Assembly (NCBI GenBank): GCA_024138025.1
Contig: JAMXBD010001578.1
Location: 275,196-339,195, forward strand
Source: Combretum micranthum
Taxonomy: Eukaryota; Streptophyta; Magnoliopsida; Myrtales; Combretaceae
Length of the DNA stretch: 64,000 nucleotides
Direction: 5' to 3'
Shown here: piece after piece, positions 23,404 through 37,861 of the stretch
How positions within the stretch are numbered: position 1 is the first letter of the stretch
Layout of the letters: every line of letters begins with the position of its first letter
Notes under the pieces: model-generated
Told to the model about the DNA's origin: nothing
The model's input: only the letters and a program-made list of their open reading frames with translations
Database searches by the model: none
Position numbers and translations under genes: made by a program

Positions 23404-25217
23404 TTAGGAAAGAGCAATGACTTTAACATCATCCAAGACAGGTCCACACATATGCCCATAATCAAGAAGCTTTGTGTGGTAATAGGCACTGAAAAACGTT
23501 ATCCTTGTCCTGGTTGATGTTGCTTGGAATTTGAAACTTGCTTTCTTGAACCCACCCTTTCCTGTGGGAACATAAGGAACTTGCAGTGTCTGTTTAGCTG
23601 CAAATGCCTGAACCATCATTGACCCATGACACCCATTTTTCGCATCTCCAACGGTGAAGGAAAGGCTATAGAACTTGTTCGGTTCTGTTTTAATGATCTG
23701 AGCAATAGCACTTTCTCTTCCTGCTACTAGTTCAATTGCAAAATGCCCAGATGGAACAGCAAAGTGTCTCTTGTCAATAAATTTTACGGGTTTTAAAGAT
23801 TCGATGATCCATCCGGGTAATGGGGAGACCAAGTCTTGTTTCTTTGCAGGCAAGAGGACGCCGGTCGAGAAGTTGGTGAATACATGGGGACCAATCTCAA
23901 ACCCCGCATTCTTCACAAGGTTACCTGCTTGGAACAGAGAAGTAAGTTAACCATGATTGGACAAAAAATCTAGTACACGTATTCTTTTAGATTAGATGAT
24001 TGTGCTTGAGTTCAAAATAGCTCACCTTTAGTGTACCTAAGTGGGAGAATCTCTTTAATTGCCACATCATCTATTAGAGGTCCACAAGCAGGGTCTTCTT
24101 GAATCCCAGGATTATAAAATGTCACTTTTACTACTTTAGAAATGGCCTTAAATGCCCAGGCATAAGTGTCACCTCCATCACTGCTATACAATGTCTGAAC
24201 TCCAAGATCTGCTGTCTGGCCAGGGACAGAGACCCTCAATACCTCATCCTGACCACATGTTCTTGTTGTTCCAAACGTAAGTGAGTAAGTTTTTCCAGGA
24301 ATTACATTCACATTTTGTGATATTGAGGCCTCATTGCCGAGCCTAATGGCATGAACACCGCGAGGGATAGCTAGGAAGGAACCACCTGGCTGTGGACCTT
24401 CTGAAACATACTCTACCAAGCCATTGATTTCCCATTTAGGTAGGGAGTGTTTTCCTATAATCACTGTTTTTTGGAGATTTGATGGCTTTGGTGCTTCCTC
24501 AAAGTTACCATTCGACAGAAATCCTGAAATAAGACCATTTTCAACAATATTATAGGGTTCTCATGGTAAAAGATAATGGTACAGTCCATGAAAGTGGGGA
24601 GAAAGGCTAAAATAGAATAAAGTGGAAAAGAAATAACAATTTTTGGTTTTATAATAGAGGCTTACTTTTAAAAGAAAAGTTGTATTTGATTAACAATAGC
24701 AATTTTTCTGATAAAATGAAAGAATATAAATTTCTTATTTATTTCACGTTATATGGAATAAGCATTCGTTATAATAAAAATAAAATATCTTATAAACTAA
24801 AATAGCAAATAATTCTTCCGCATTATTGAAGACAGACTAGCAATTTCATTTCAGTAAATCAAACTTGATGTAAACAAATAGCTTTCAATCCCCTCTTTAA
24901 TAGTTGGATTGAAACTATCAAAATTTAATAAGTTGATTTCAATAGTTAAAAAGACAGATCCAGCTATAGCAACTGAAAAAAGGAAAGATATGTCTGGAAA
25001 ACAATATTAGCGGTTTAAATGCAATTGCCACATGATGTAACAGCAAAATAAAAGAAAAGAAAAGAGAAAAAAAAAAAACGATTCTAAGTGTTGGGTGGGG
25101 GAAGAGAAAACAGTGGTTTAAATGCTTACCATCAAGGGGTGGAGCTGGAGGAGTAGCTCCAGAAGCAATGCATAAAGAGATACATACAAGACATAGAAGA
25201 GTAAAAGACGGAGACAT
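23404..25217 (-). CDS. DUF642 cell-wall protein, three exons
   Basis: DUF642 proteins are plant-specific secreted cell-wall proteins with two galactose-binding-like domains. Arabidopsis members such as BIIDXI interact with pectin methylesterase and affect pectin status. Exon 1 is 25130-25217, exon 2 24026-24523, exon 3 23404-23924; both introns (606 and 101 bp) are GT-AG and in phase, giving 368 residues, normal for the family. Residues 1 to about 21 form a signal peptide (SFTLLCLVCISLCIASGA). The first domain starts with FLSNGNFEEAPKPSN and includes LPKWEINGLVEYV, RLGNEASI and the DPACGPLIDDV motif. The second starts NLVKNAGFEIGPHVF and includes SPLPGWIIESLKPVKFID, ELVAGRESAIAQI and MCGPVLDDV. 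Paired Cys residues are conserved. No stops or frameshifts are seen. Subclade assignment is uncertain. Confidence 0.95.
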
Positions 25218-25280
25218 TATTGTAACTATACGTTGAAATGCTAGTCTATGTGTGCAAGAAAAAAACCTGAGACAAGTGTA

Positions 25281-25289
25281 TTATATAGA
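25281..25289 (-). promoter_or_regulatory. TATA box of the DUF642 gene
   Basis: On the minus strand TCTATATAA lies about 65-70 bases upstream of the ATG at 25217. Transcription would start near 25255, giving a short 5' leader of about 40 bases. Confidence 0.65.
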
Positions 25290-25670
25290 CACGACACGAC
25301 ACAACCTTTGCTATAACATAAACAAAGTGAATATTGGTGTATTTGTAGTTTAATCCTATAATAAACATACTAATATAAAAATCTAGGTATATTATAGTAC
25401 ACTTTGATAAGTTTAAGGGGTATTTTTCAGCAATGCTAAAGTTAAGTGGTTATTTGCTAATTTATCAAAATACGGAGAGTGGAGAATGATTTTGCAACAA
25501 TGTAAAGCTGAAGAAGTATTCCTACCAATGCCAAAATTCAAAGGATTGTTTGCATTAAAAGAAAAATAAAATTTTGATAGAAAAGTAACTTCAACATTGA
25601 TTTTAGTTGGGTTAAATTACAAAGTTATTTTAAAAACAAATAAGTTCACATAATATCTTAAATTTCTAAT

Positions 25671-26331
25671 TAGAGTTGTGCAAATAGGTTATGATCCACG
25701 GGTTAACTCGTTTAACCCACTTTGAAAACAGATCAGGGCCAAGTTTTTTAGCTCATTTAAAAAGGTTCAATTTTACCTAGCTATTTAACTTGTGGGCCAA
25801 AGTGGTGTGGCACCTGTAGCCCACTTGTATAAAAAAACAATTAAAAAATAAGAGAAATAACTATTAATATAATATTGTTTTGAGACTTTTATACTTGTGC
25901 TAAAGTTATGTATTAATTGTAATAGAGAATGATAAATTGATGTATATGCATCATAATATTTTTTTAAGTATATCTTTATTGTTTCAAACGAAATATGATA
26001 TCCAGTAATTTATTTTAAAAATATTTATTCTAATATATAAGTAATTATAATAATAATAATAATAATAATAAAATAAATCATTTATATATTTAGAAACTTG
26101 CAAAACTTAATAGTTTTTATTATATACATTTTATTCAATTAGCATAAATAGATTAAATAAGTCAGTTTGGCCTGTTTAACCCACTAGTTAAAGTGGGTTG
26201 TTTAGAATCAGGAAATTTTTGCCTATTTTTAAAGTGGGCCAACCCCTTTTAGGTTGTTTAACTTATGAGTCAAAGTAGGCTAGGCCGGGTTGGCTTGTTT
26301 AACCCACTTGGACACCTTTAATAGTAACTAA
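25671..26331. mobile_element. hAT-type non-autonomous element (MITE-like)
   Basis: The left end 'agagttgtgcaaataggtta' and the reverse complement of the right end 'aaaggtgtccaagtgggtta' are imperfect terminal inverted repeats. Subterminal stretches repeat 'gggttaac' and 'gtttaaccca' on both arms (25695-25735 and 26160-26320), with an AT-rich centre. This resembles widespread plant hAT-derived short elements. No transposase frame is present and no clear 8-bp duplication was found, so edges are approximate. Confidence 0.55.
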
Positions 26332-28331
26332 TACAATATTAACTGTATTAAGAGGGAATTGTTTAGTTGGATGAGAAACTGATCCAACAAGATCATTCCC
26401 ATGTCATTTTTTTTTCTTTTAATTGTAATGAGTCTATCCTCTCTTCTTTAGTCGTATTCTATTTAAAAAATAGCAAAATTAATTATTAATCCAGATGCAA
26501 TGAAAAAAATGGGATTACTTCTTATGGACTTGTTGAGAATAATTTTGATCTAGTTCATGGCCTATGAGAAGTAGAATGCTTAGGAATTAGATACACACAC
26601 ATGGTTTAATGTCATGAATAGTACCTAAATTTTGACAAAATTTGCAATTATGTATCTAAACTTTAAATTTGATCATTTTAGGACATGAACTCTAATACAA
26701 ATAATTTAGTACTTGAAAAACTTTAAAATTGATCTATTTAGCACATGAAAAAATTTGATGGAGGTACTGTTGGCATATATGAAAAGTTTCTTTCTAGCAA
26801 CAATTGTTTAAAATTTCAAACATGTACTAAATCATGATATAAAAATATTCAAAATTTAGGCACAATAATACATAAGCCATATATATATATATATATATAT
26901 ATTTATGTAGAATACCTATTTCTTTTTATAGTAGATGAGAACTCTTTTGGTCACAAAATTTCAAATGGGGTCTTATAAGTGCAAGTGAGTAGGTACAAAA
27001 GAGCAAACCTATTAGTGTTTATAATATTAAAAATTTCAACTAAATTTTCAATTGCCTATTAATTTTTACATGATGATGATCTAATATTACTTAACTTTTT
27101 CTTTGTTTATCTTCTTCATTCATTCTTGTTATATAGCACCTGAAAAAAAAATGGCATGTGAATAATGTATTTATTACCTAAACTTGTTTAAGATAGATAA
27201 TTCAATTGACTAAATTAATACTTGATTAAATTAATTGATTTGCTACATATACTAGGTTGGGACTCGTTTACCATGAGTATTGGTAACGCTAGTACAACAC
27301 CCTAATGATCTTCTGTGGCGCTGCCTTTGCATAGAGCTGTACTTGGAAATTATGTAGGCAAATTTAGGTGATTCATGGACTCACTGATGTTGGGGAGTAT
27401 CCGACATCATATATGTATATGTTATAAATGTGTATGCGTGTAAGAGAGAGAGATTTAGGATATTGAGGTACTTAATGTTGTGTGAAAGGCTTCAATTGAA
27501 AGACAATAACCTATTGTTTGATGCATAAACTAATAGGTTTGCATATTGTTAAGCTCTTTATTAAGAAGTTTTGATGTTAACAAAAGAGTAAAAATTACTA
27601 ATGAGTTCATCAAGTGTGCATATTTTAATGAAAAAGATGAAAAATGAATAGTGTCAAACGACCCAGAGGATTGTCCAGAATATTCAATGATAAGTATGTT
27701 GAAGTAAAAAGACAACTTAGAAAGAACTATAGAGAGTATTAGTACATTAATAAAAAGATCATGCTTTCATCATAGTTTGATCACAACTTACTTTAAATCA
27801 AGTCTTAACAAGTTTTCAAGGCTTGACTCCAAAAGATCAATACATTTAGGCGATGTATTTATATGTCCTATTAAGTAGGAATATAATACATGGGGATTTA
27901 ATCAATATTTGAAGCAGACTTCAGTAGAAGAAGGAAAACCTAGATGAAAGAAGAATGAAGTCAAAGTATATTCATAAGAGTTTGCTACAAAGTTTGGTTA
28001 TAGTTGAGAACGAAGGTTGAATTGTGACTGTGAGTACATATATCTCCATAAGGTTAATGTTTCAATTTTTTGAAAATAAACACGTCTGAAACATTCCTAA
28101 TTTTAAGGGATACTAATTGGATTGTTGAAGATTGGTTTACATAAGAATTGGGACAGATTTACACGTGTTGTTCAAGATTAATAAAGGATAGTTTCAAAGA
28201 TAAACATCACGCATCAATTCTTAATGTTCAAATTTGAATTGATCTACAATTACTAGCTCCAAAGATATTGAAGCATAAGATATCATTTAAGAATATCTGA
28301 GAAGACTTATCTAAGTCATCCACTAAACAGA
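26332..28331. other. AT-rich intergenic DNA
   Basis: No gene is recognised. 26600-26870 has repeated phrases of the type 'gtacctaaattttgac' and 'ctttaaatttgatcatttt', common in old plant repeats. An (AT)n microsatellite is at about 26879-26902. A GC-richer patch near 27260-27350 has no open frame of note. Confidence 0.5.
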
Positions 28332-28336
28332 GATAA

Positions 28337-31300
28337 TATCACGCCCCGGAGGTACCCTAAACATGGCAGTCCACGGCATATAACATTAAAGCTAATGAAT
28401 GACAACCTTAGTCATGCAGTAGCTTTGATATCAGATGCAAGGCGTGCTTCCAAGATAGTAGGAGACTCACAGTGGTATTACATTTAAGTAGATAATAAAA
28501 GCAAGCAAGAATTTATATAAATAATCATAAGATTTTCATAATAATATCCTTACATCATCTTAGGGGCATTCCCCCGCTTTAGAAGTCTTCCAAAATAATA
28601 ACAACTATAACATAAGCCTACTATAGAGATTTTCCTAGAAGCCTATGTTCAAAACTTAAATACATAAAACTTCTCCCAAAAACTCCTAGTAGCTTAAACT
28701 CGTACCTGGCATACGAGGCTCCTTGGGGCCAACCAAAGGTAATCGTACTGTAACAAAAAGCTATAAGGGTATAAGCAAAACTAGCTTAGTGAGATAATTT
28801 CATCTATAAGACATTTCCATAATTCATACAAGTATTTTAATCATACATATGAAAATGCACCAATCATATGAACAAATAAAATACATATGATTAACCGGAA
28901 ATCAAGTGTAGCATGGATTTTACGCCCTCCATGTCGAGGGTTGGGAGGTTACAGGCCCATACGACCATCAATATTTGCAGATTTACCAGCTCCTGCTCGC
29001 CCTGTAGACTTTCTAGCTCCTACTAGCCCATGTAGACTTTTCGGCTCCTACTAGCCACCACTACCATTTTCTTATTTCTCCACACGAAGAATAGTAATGA
29101 AACAAATGTGACTCATAAGTATGATATGCATGAATTGATTTCAATATAAATTTAACCAAAAATGTTTAGTTCAAGTTGAAGGCGATCAACATAATTTTCA
29201 TCATATCAATACAAGAATCACAATTTATTTATCAAACCATCTTTCGATATTCTTAACTCATATTCAATCAATCATAATTCCAAGTCACACAATAATTATT
29301 CATTTTATCTTTTTCTTAATTGCTAGTGCTACTACATACAAGCACAAAACAAGGAAATGTAACTTAAGTCAAGAATTAACTCACTCCATGTCGGTAGATC
29401 ATAATCGAAGTAATCATCCGGAAAAGTGATCTTAGGTCCTTCTCTACCTAAACAAGATGAAATACCCAAAATGAGTCTTTGAAGTTTCTATTCTTGAAGA
29501 TCTTAAACTTTTCTTAAAATCGTGGTAAAATCGTATAAGAGGAAATTCCAACTTAAAATGGTCATAACTTGCTCATTTTAACTTAAAATTTCGCATATAA
29601 TATATCGTTTTCTATCTATTCAAAAAGATCTATCTATTTCTAAACTTATTTTCATCAAACTAAGTCGTTTGGGTTTCGAAAAAGTGACGAACAGATTCAC
29701 CACGAATTTTTGTAAACTTGTTTTCCTTCTTTTATCTAAAGCTCATTTTGAAGAAATAGGTAATATAATAGCTTGTAAAACCTTTGGAAAGTATATTCAT
29801 ATATTTATTGGCTCATAACAAATGTATGAAGTAAATGAAGTTGTCTCAATTTATAAAAAAGCAAAGTCTTTAAAAATTTTGAAACTTGAGAACTTTTGGA
29901 ATATTCATTTTACTTTGAAATCATCTTAATTTGTTTATAATGAGTATCTCTTTTCTTTTCCTAAATTTTACTTTCGTAATTTCTTCAAATTCCTAAAGAA
30001 TGATTTTTATTTTCTACACTTAGCTTCCAACACTTTTTGGAAGTAATACCACTTCTATATTTAGAGAAATAATTTCTTGATTTCTTGAGATCATTTTGTT
30101 TTAATGAAAAGAATTTCTATCGTTTGAAGAAAAAGATGAAGTTGTTGTAAAATCCTTGTTTACTTCAAAAAGTCCTTTTTATGTCATGTATGTTTATAAA
30201 ATCTTTATGAACTCCTCTAAGTTTGTTCAGATGACTTTTTAGAAAAGTTTACTTCCTACTTTCATTTCTAGAAAAGAATATTTATTTTAAGAAAATATTT
30301 CCTCATTTATTTGTTTGAGACAAAAATCATTATGTTATACATGAATATGAATCATATAGTTATGGAAACATAAAGAAACATAATAACTTGAAAGAATAAG
30401 CTAATAAGAAAATAAATCAAGTATTAGAACCTTAGCTTTTTCAAGGTATCCCGGGATTAAGAAATGACTAGTCCCAAAAGAAAAAGAAAATGTTTTGACT
30501 TGATGAGAATAAGTCTAAGACCAGAAAGACTAGTGTTAAAAATCATGAAAGTAAATAAATTGTAAGGTAAGTAAATAAATTGCAAAACAAATGAGCTTAT
30601 ATGCTCTAAATAATATATATAGTTATATAGATATACTAGATAGTTATGAACATAAAAACAACATAAGGAAAGTAGATTATAAACAAAAACAAAGTATGAA
30701 CCTATTGTTGCTTTCTTAACATTTATGGTTTAGAAAACACACACTAAGCTCATACTAAGTAAATGAACATTTGGAAGTCTTGAAGAACATTTACCTACAA
30801 GAACTAATCTTGGAAGAGCTTCTTGAGAGGAATCTCTTGGAGAGATTTTAGTATAGTAACTTTAGTAGAAGAGAAGTGTAAAAAAAGTGGAAGTAAGAGG
30901 GGTATTTATAGGAAAATGTGGAAGATAATTTATGTTAATTAAATAAATGAAAAATAAAACAAATGGGAAGAAGAAAGAGGGTGGCCGGTGCTACTTTGTG
31001 TAATGGGGAGGAGAAAATTTTATTTTTATCTTTTGATTAATTAAAAGTAAGATATGAAAGATGTGAAGTTGTATTGGAAATGAAAATGTGTAAGAAATAG
31101 ATGTATGGGTTGTAAGAGTAGGTTGTAAGAAAAGTAGAGATAGATAAATAGTATAGAATAGTAGTAAATAGTGTAATGTAAAGTAGACATGACAATTTAA
31201 GAACCGTAGTAAGAAAATACACGTATAAATGTGATATCTGATATTTTTAGCCACCGAAAAATTAGAAATTGATATTTTTGAAAATCTCATATTTTTACAA

Positions 31301-31591
31301 GTCTAACGGTATATTCGGAATATTTTTACTATTCCGGACTCTGGGACACGTTTTTCAAGAACTGTGTCCTATCGGGTTTAAAACGAGTTACACTGATCTT
31401 TTTAAGCTTCCTTGGATAATTACGAACTATTCTACTCACTAAACTCTTTCTTACTATCTTAGATTTTCTCAAACGGGAATGCCGGACTTAAGCGATTATG
31501 GTGAACTAAGGTTTTGTTGACTTTAGAAATCCGGTTGACTTCAAATTAGGGTTTAAGCTTTAATTTGAATTCAAAACTTCGGGGGTTTACA
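28337..31591 (-). mobile_element. Solo LTR, chromovirus-related, perfect target duplication
   Basis: A 3255-bp LTR in minus orientation. On the plus strand it starts 'tatcacgccccggagg' and ends 'gggggtttaca', the reverse complement of TGTAAACCCC...GGGGCGTGATA. Flanking bases 28332-28336 and 31592-31596 are both gataa. The internal landmarks of the family are present in reverse: 'actagcttagtgagat' near 28779 and the 'aatggtcataacttgctca' block near 29559. No coding or internal sequence accompanies it, so the element was reduced to one LTR by homologous recombination. Confidence 0.9.
30903..30910 (-). promoter_or_regulatory. TATA box of the solo LTR
   Basis: Minus-strand TATAAATA about 680 bp from the LTR 5' end at 31591, the same relative position as in the complete element. 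Transcription would run leftward through the LTR. Confidence 0.5.
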
Positions 31592-31596
31592 GATAA

Positions 31597-34500
31597 AGAC
31601 CATTAGAGAAAAGAGCATAAATATCTTAGGGTCAAATCACAAGAGAACAATACAACATCTGCATGCTGAAAAGAAACTTACTTGCAAATTTTGATATGAT
31701 CCCATGCACTTATTTCTTTGCTACAACTTCATTTGATTTCTTGCTCATTCCACTACCTAGAAAAGGAATCATTGTGTGTCCTTCATTTGAACTGTATTAC
31801 AAATAGAACTCTATAGTAGATGATAGCTCAAGGTGAAACTAGGGAGGCTGAGTCGAGTGGAATTATGATTATTTGTAATCAAGTTTTTTTATTATTAGAT
31901 TAGTGGAAAATACCTGTATGGATTATAGGTTCCTGACTTAGAGTTGGAAGAGTAGACATGAGCACAAGACCAAAGTACTTTATATAACTTGTCTTACCAT
32001 TTCTTCCCTCTTTTTTTATTTTTATTTTTGTGCACACAACAGCTGTTACATAAAGATCTATATTGCATACATCTGTTTCACATCAAGTTAATATAAATAT
32101 TCAAGGGGCTTTTTCGATTTGATTGAAAAATTTTTAATTTTCAAAATAATCAATTCAAACACCAACATATATGATTGTCCTGTTACTTGTGCATGTGCTT
32201 GTACTTGTGGTATTTGCATATTAGGTTTCAACTTACCTTTGTTATCTTTTTTTTTTTTATTTAAAGATGCATTAATAACTTAATTGATCGTGACTTATTA
32301 AGTGGACTATGGTATTGGCCTTAATATCAATTGATACTATATGGGGACTAGTGACTTAGTATGTGATAGTATCCTCTTTAGAGGGATTGAAACTTGTTAC
32401 TCATCTTGTACGATTTGTACTTTATTGAGTTTGGACTCTTTGTATCTCACTGTAGTGAAGTAATCTATTAGGTATTTGGACTCTGTACATTCCTTAAGCC
32501 ATCCTTAGTGTATCATTGTGTTGTAAATGGAGTGTTAGTATAGATTATTATATTGTGGATCTATGTTTAATAATTTTGGTGTGATTGGATATATAATAAT
32601 ATATATATATGGATTACAGCAAAATCAAAACATTAGCATATTCATATTAGTTATGGATTTGTGGTGAGTTGTAACTCAAGTTTTGGAGCGTTACACATTC
32701 TCCATCTTTTTTTTAATCTATTATGTATTATTTCCATTTCAAAAAACTTTTGTCAACTCTAGAAACAATCACCATTGTTGTAAAAATATGAGATAATTGC
32801 ATCCTCAATATATTCATCAGGTTTAAATAGGCTCTGAAAACACTTATATTGCAACTTCATTTGCCATAAAATTTTCCTCTCATGGTAAGATTTGCAAAAA
32901 TCCTAAAGTCATCACTGAAAAAAAAAAAAAAAAAAAAAAAAGGAATCATAAATAGCTACCAATTTGGAGATTTGATCATAGTTGGAGGGATATTAACATG
33001 CTTTGAAAGTCATGTGAAATGACAAATAAGGTGAGAGTTTTGTAGCTGAGTGACATAAATATCAACCTACTAATGTTATTGTACTGATTTCGATTCTTTC
33101 CTCTATAAAAGTTTTAAAAGAAAAGAGGTGGAAAAAACAAATGATTTCAAATTTTAAGTATTCATTACCAACTTTCAATAGTTATATATGGTGTGTAACT
33201 ATGGTTGTCCCAGTAGTATTCTAAAAGCAACGCATGCATTGTGAAAGGAATCTAACCTTGGCTTGTTTAGATTGTCGAATTTAAATCTATATCGGTAATT
33301 TATCAGTATCGGTTTAGTTTATCAGTTTATGATAAAAATATTAGTTTTTCATTGGTATCATATCTGTATTGTTTAGTATCAGTTCGATTTGAAAATGAAA
33401 CCAAACCGGCCATCCAAATAGGCTAATATAAGTAGCTTAATATGTCTGCTAAAGTATTAATTTCTTTCATTAATACGTCGTTGAAAACCTTTAGTCTTGA
33501 AAACGAATCAAGACCATAACGTAAGAATGCTCATCAATCGAGATTACTATCATAATTTGTTTTGTTTGCTCCCATCCTACTTTTTAAATTCATGCGATTA
33601 AGATATAAAACCAACAATTGTTCAATGTCTTAAAAACTGTTAAAACCAATTTATGCTTTACTATATATTAATTCCTTGAAAAGTGTAAGACTCTCAATGT
33701 TTTCAGCTTCTAAACAATCAATTGTTTCAGCTTTTATCTTATAATCTTCTTTACTTCGTGATGATTGATCAAAGCATCTCTTTATTATTATTATTTTTTT
33801 CCAATTCAATCCTACTTTCATATCGAATGAGCCAGAAAAATTTATTTAACACGGACAAAAGGAAATATATTATATAGAGAAAAGATTAAAAATAATGTAT
33901 TAGAAAAAAATTCAAAATCAAATATTTTAAAAAAAAAATCCACAAATATAACACTTGACTTTCTATTTTCAAGACACAATTTCAAGTCACGAAGGCTCTC
34001 TAAGGTACTCACGTGAACAAACACACCAGAGATGGGTACTTATGTGCCAACACCTTCTAGAACCATTCTAGATTAGTGCAGGAATTTTCTCGCATGATCT
34101 CTCATATTTCTTTCTGATTTTAGGTGAACAAAATTACTCTACAAATCTAATGTAGATGGCTTGCATTCATTAACCCTAATAGAGAGATAAAAGCATTTTT
34201 ATATAGTGATCGTAATATCCTTTCAAAAAAGATATTGATGAAAAGAAGATGCTTAATCTAATTAAGGTTTTTTATTTTAAAAATCCTTTCTTTTTCAATC
34301 ATCCTCATGAAAATAAGGAAGATCATTATTTATTATTCTTAACTATTTAGATTAATAAATAAGTAAAAAAATATTTGTTAGGCTTATTTGAATTAAACCC
34401 ATGGCACACCTAGTTCATTCTTTATGTAATGTTAGCAGTAGGCCAAAAACCCCTTTTCTAGCTTATAAGGCCAAAAGTGATCTCTAGCAAGACATTATGC

Positions 34501-35379
34501 AACTAGTTCTCAATCATTTAGTCCTTTTGTCACATGACATCTGATGATTAAATATTGTTTAATCATATGTTTTTTTATTCCTGAATTTGACTTATTTAAA
34601 CAATGTCAATGATAGCTCCTTTTCCATTCATTTGAGTATGGAGATGAAATTTTCTCCGTCTCATTCTTCAAGAGGCCCAAAAGATATCTCTCTCAAATTA
34701 ATAAAAGGGACAAATTTCTTTACAAACGCTCATATCACTCAACATAATTTATTCCATATTCAATCACAACCTTGTAATCATTTGACTAAAGATGACGAAT
34801 AACTAAGTCAAAATATCAAAATCACTATGTAGAGATCCATGGTGTCGTTAGGTCAAATGACTATAACATTGTGATGAGAAGTACCTTATAACATAGATCC
34901 ATGTGGTATTCTCATGGTGGGTTGATCCAGTACAATTTACTTTTACTATATTTATGTGCTGACTTGATATCTCATATCCATGATCAATAAAATATGATAA
35001 TAAATCAACCAACATACTAGTCTTGTTCATTATTGTTCCATATAATGAGTATTTAGGACAGTTTAGAGTAGTATCTTATCACCTTATGGTTTTACAATTA
35101 AAATCACATGCTTTAATAACAGAAGAAAGAATATACTATTTAAGGAATCATTTTATCATATTAGAAGACCAATAGCAATATACTAAACTGAATGACTTAT
35201 TAAATAAAGATAAAAATACAAATGACAATCAATATTTTGATAGCTTAGGGCACATGCTAGTAGTAGGAAGTTTGAATCTTATGTCGCTCTTCATAGCACT
35301 TGTGGATAGTAGTTATGTAATATTTGAGAGAGCAACTATAGAGTGATGATAATTGGAGTTTTAGTGATGAGTATTAGGT
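31597..35379. other. AT-rich intergenic DNA
   Basis: No gene recognised. A 24-base A run lies at 32918-32941. 33270-33420 has repeated 'atcggt'/'ggtttagtt' phrases resembling the ends of hAT-derived short elements. 34820-35100 resembles diverged LTR-like sequence but no ends were defined. Open frames here are short and without domains. Confidence 0.45.
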
Positions 35380-37861
35380 GGGATTGTCACGCCCCGAGGA
35401 GTACCAAAGTGACATTCGCCGTACACAATACTAAAGCCTAGGAATGACTACCTCAGTCACGCAAAGGCTTTCATATCATGTACAAGGCGTACATCACAAC
35501 CAAGAGAACGCATGGAGTAGCGCAATTTATATTGATAATAATTAAGTAACAAGGTAAAGAGAATACTTATATAAAATATAAACATATTTAATTACAAATC
35601 TTAGGCATATCCCTCTATTGTCTTCAAATAATATACATCTTAGAATTTCCAAAACACCAACATAGAATTCATTACATAGAAAGAACCTTACAAAATAACT
35701 TCATCTTATGTTTCTATTGCTTCATAAAAGCTTATCATCCTTTAATGACTTTCTTAACGTCATGATCCTCAATTTAAGCCACGGGTATACCTGTTTCATC
35801 AAAATCTATAGGGGTATAAGCTACAACTAGCTTAGTGAGATATTTTTTTTTTCATTCGCACCATGTTTTCAAACAAGTTCATTTAAATTCTCACACATAT
35901 GCTATGCGTATAATGCAACAATCATGTGATTACGCAAATATATATAGTTATTCGGAAACTATATATAGAACGGATTTAACCCTTTGTATTGAAGGTTAGG
36001 AAATCGGTGATGAAGATCCTCGATCTTCTACAGCTAGTCCCCAGGTCCCCACCCAAAGTGTTTGATTGGCTTGCCTCCAATCCCAGAGTCGCATTTCCGG
36101 GCTATTTGGATTCTCCAGGAAGGAACATGGCCCGTGTCACAGCATGATAACAGCCAATCCAACTCTACGCGTAGGAATAGTAGCCTTCCGAAAAGATGTG
36201 ACTCGATGGATGCTATGCGTTAGTGTTTTATTTTTCTCAAGCCAAACCTTATTAAGGTATATTAGGGGGTGATCAATCAATTTAGCAAATAATAAAACAG
36301 TCATACAAGTACGTAAACAAAATTACTTAAACAGGTAGTTTGAGTTGCAATATTCTTAATTCTCATTTCACGCATAAACATAGAATCACATATATACACA
36401 TAACCCGAATTCCCAAATATATATCCATTTTATCTTTTCTTAGTATACTATACTACTTTACAAGCACAAGCAAAGTAACGAAATTAAAGGAATAACTCAC
36501 TCGTCCATTTTACTATCTTCTTAGTGTAGTATCCTCAGGAAGGGTAATCTCGTATCATTCGTCACCTAGACAAAAGAAATACTTGGGATGAGTATTTGTA
36601 GAAATTCTAAAACTTTCTAATTCTATTTCACTATTTGCCAAATTCGTATAGAATGAAATTCCAATTTAAAATGGCCATAACTTGCTTATTTTAACTGGAA
36701 TTTGCATATAATATACCGTTTTCCACCTATTCGAAAAGATCTATTCATTTCTAAGTTATCTTTGTCATATAAGGTATTTGGGTTCTGAAAAAATTGGCTA
36801 TAAATTTGAAACGAATATTTCTAGATTTTTCCAAAACCATTTTCTAACTCAACTTCATTAAAAAATCCTTTAGTAAAAATATAAATATATATATATATAC
36901 ATAATTGATAAATCCTTTGAATATATAAATAAGCTCACTTTATATGCAAAAATTCTAATGTATGTCTCAATAATTTATTTCATAAAACAATTCTTTTTAA
37001 AGTGTTAAAACTTATCTTGATAAATTTCTTTTCAAGTATTTGGAACAAATCTTATATTTTCATAGTTATTATAAATGAGTATATTCTTATTTTATTTTCA
37101 TTCTTTTTCCAAAAACAAGAAAATTTTCCTTTAACCTTAATCTTTCATAAAAGATCAAATTTATCAAAAGTGTATTAAGTTGTTGAAAATCTATTTGTAA
37201 ATTTGTATTTAGAATGGTTTTAGAAAATTAGTTTTTTCTTCATATATTTCTTGTTTAAAATACAAGTTCTTGTTTTTCAAAATTTGATATTTCATTTCCT
37301 CTATTTTATTTGGAAAGAATCCTTTTTATTGATAAAAATCCTTTGTTTTTGATCTTATCATACTTTGTATTCTTTGGAAATAAGTTCTTTCTTTAGAGAC
37401 TTGAAAATTATTATATTTCTAAGTGGGTTTATAACTTTATGAGTTGGTTTTATCTTAACTTTGAAAACTAGTTTGTTCTTTGGTTTTGTCATGGAGTTGA
37501 AAAGAGTTTAATCTTTAAGATTTTTGTGAGAACTTTGAAAACTAACAAATTATTTTACTAAAACTTAGATTACCATAATATACAAAGAAAGTATTTATTT
37601 CTTATGTTTCCTTGGTAAGCTATCGTTGTTATTTAAGAAAACGTTGAGAAAACTCTATTTCTATGTTGTTGATAATAACTCAATTATTTTGTGACAAGTC
37701 ACATAATAGAAAATTTAATTTGAAGCTCCTTTAGTAAAATTTTACTTTTAAGTTAGTTAAGACAACATCATTATGTAGATGCAAGTATTATGAGCATGTA
37801 AAATAATAAAAACATGAGAAAATGCTAGAAACAAATAATAATAAATAAAATGATAAAAATA

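Noticed and set aside
34820..35100. Possible Copia LTR fragment
   Set aside because: The style resembles a diverged LTR but no TG...CA ends, duplication or primer site could be located.
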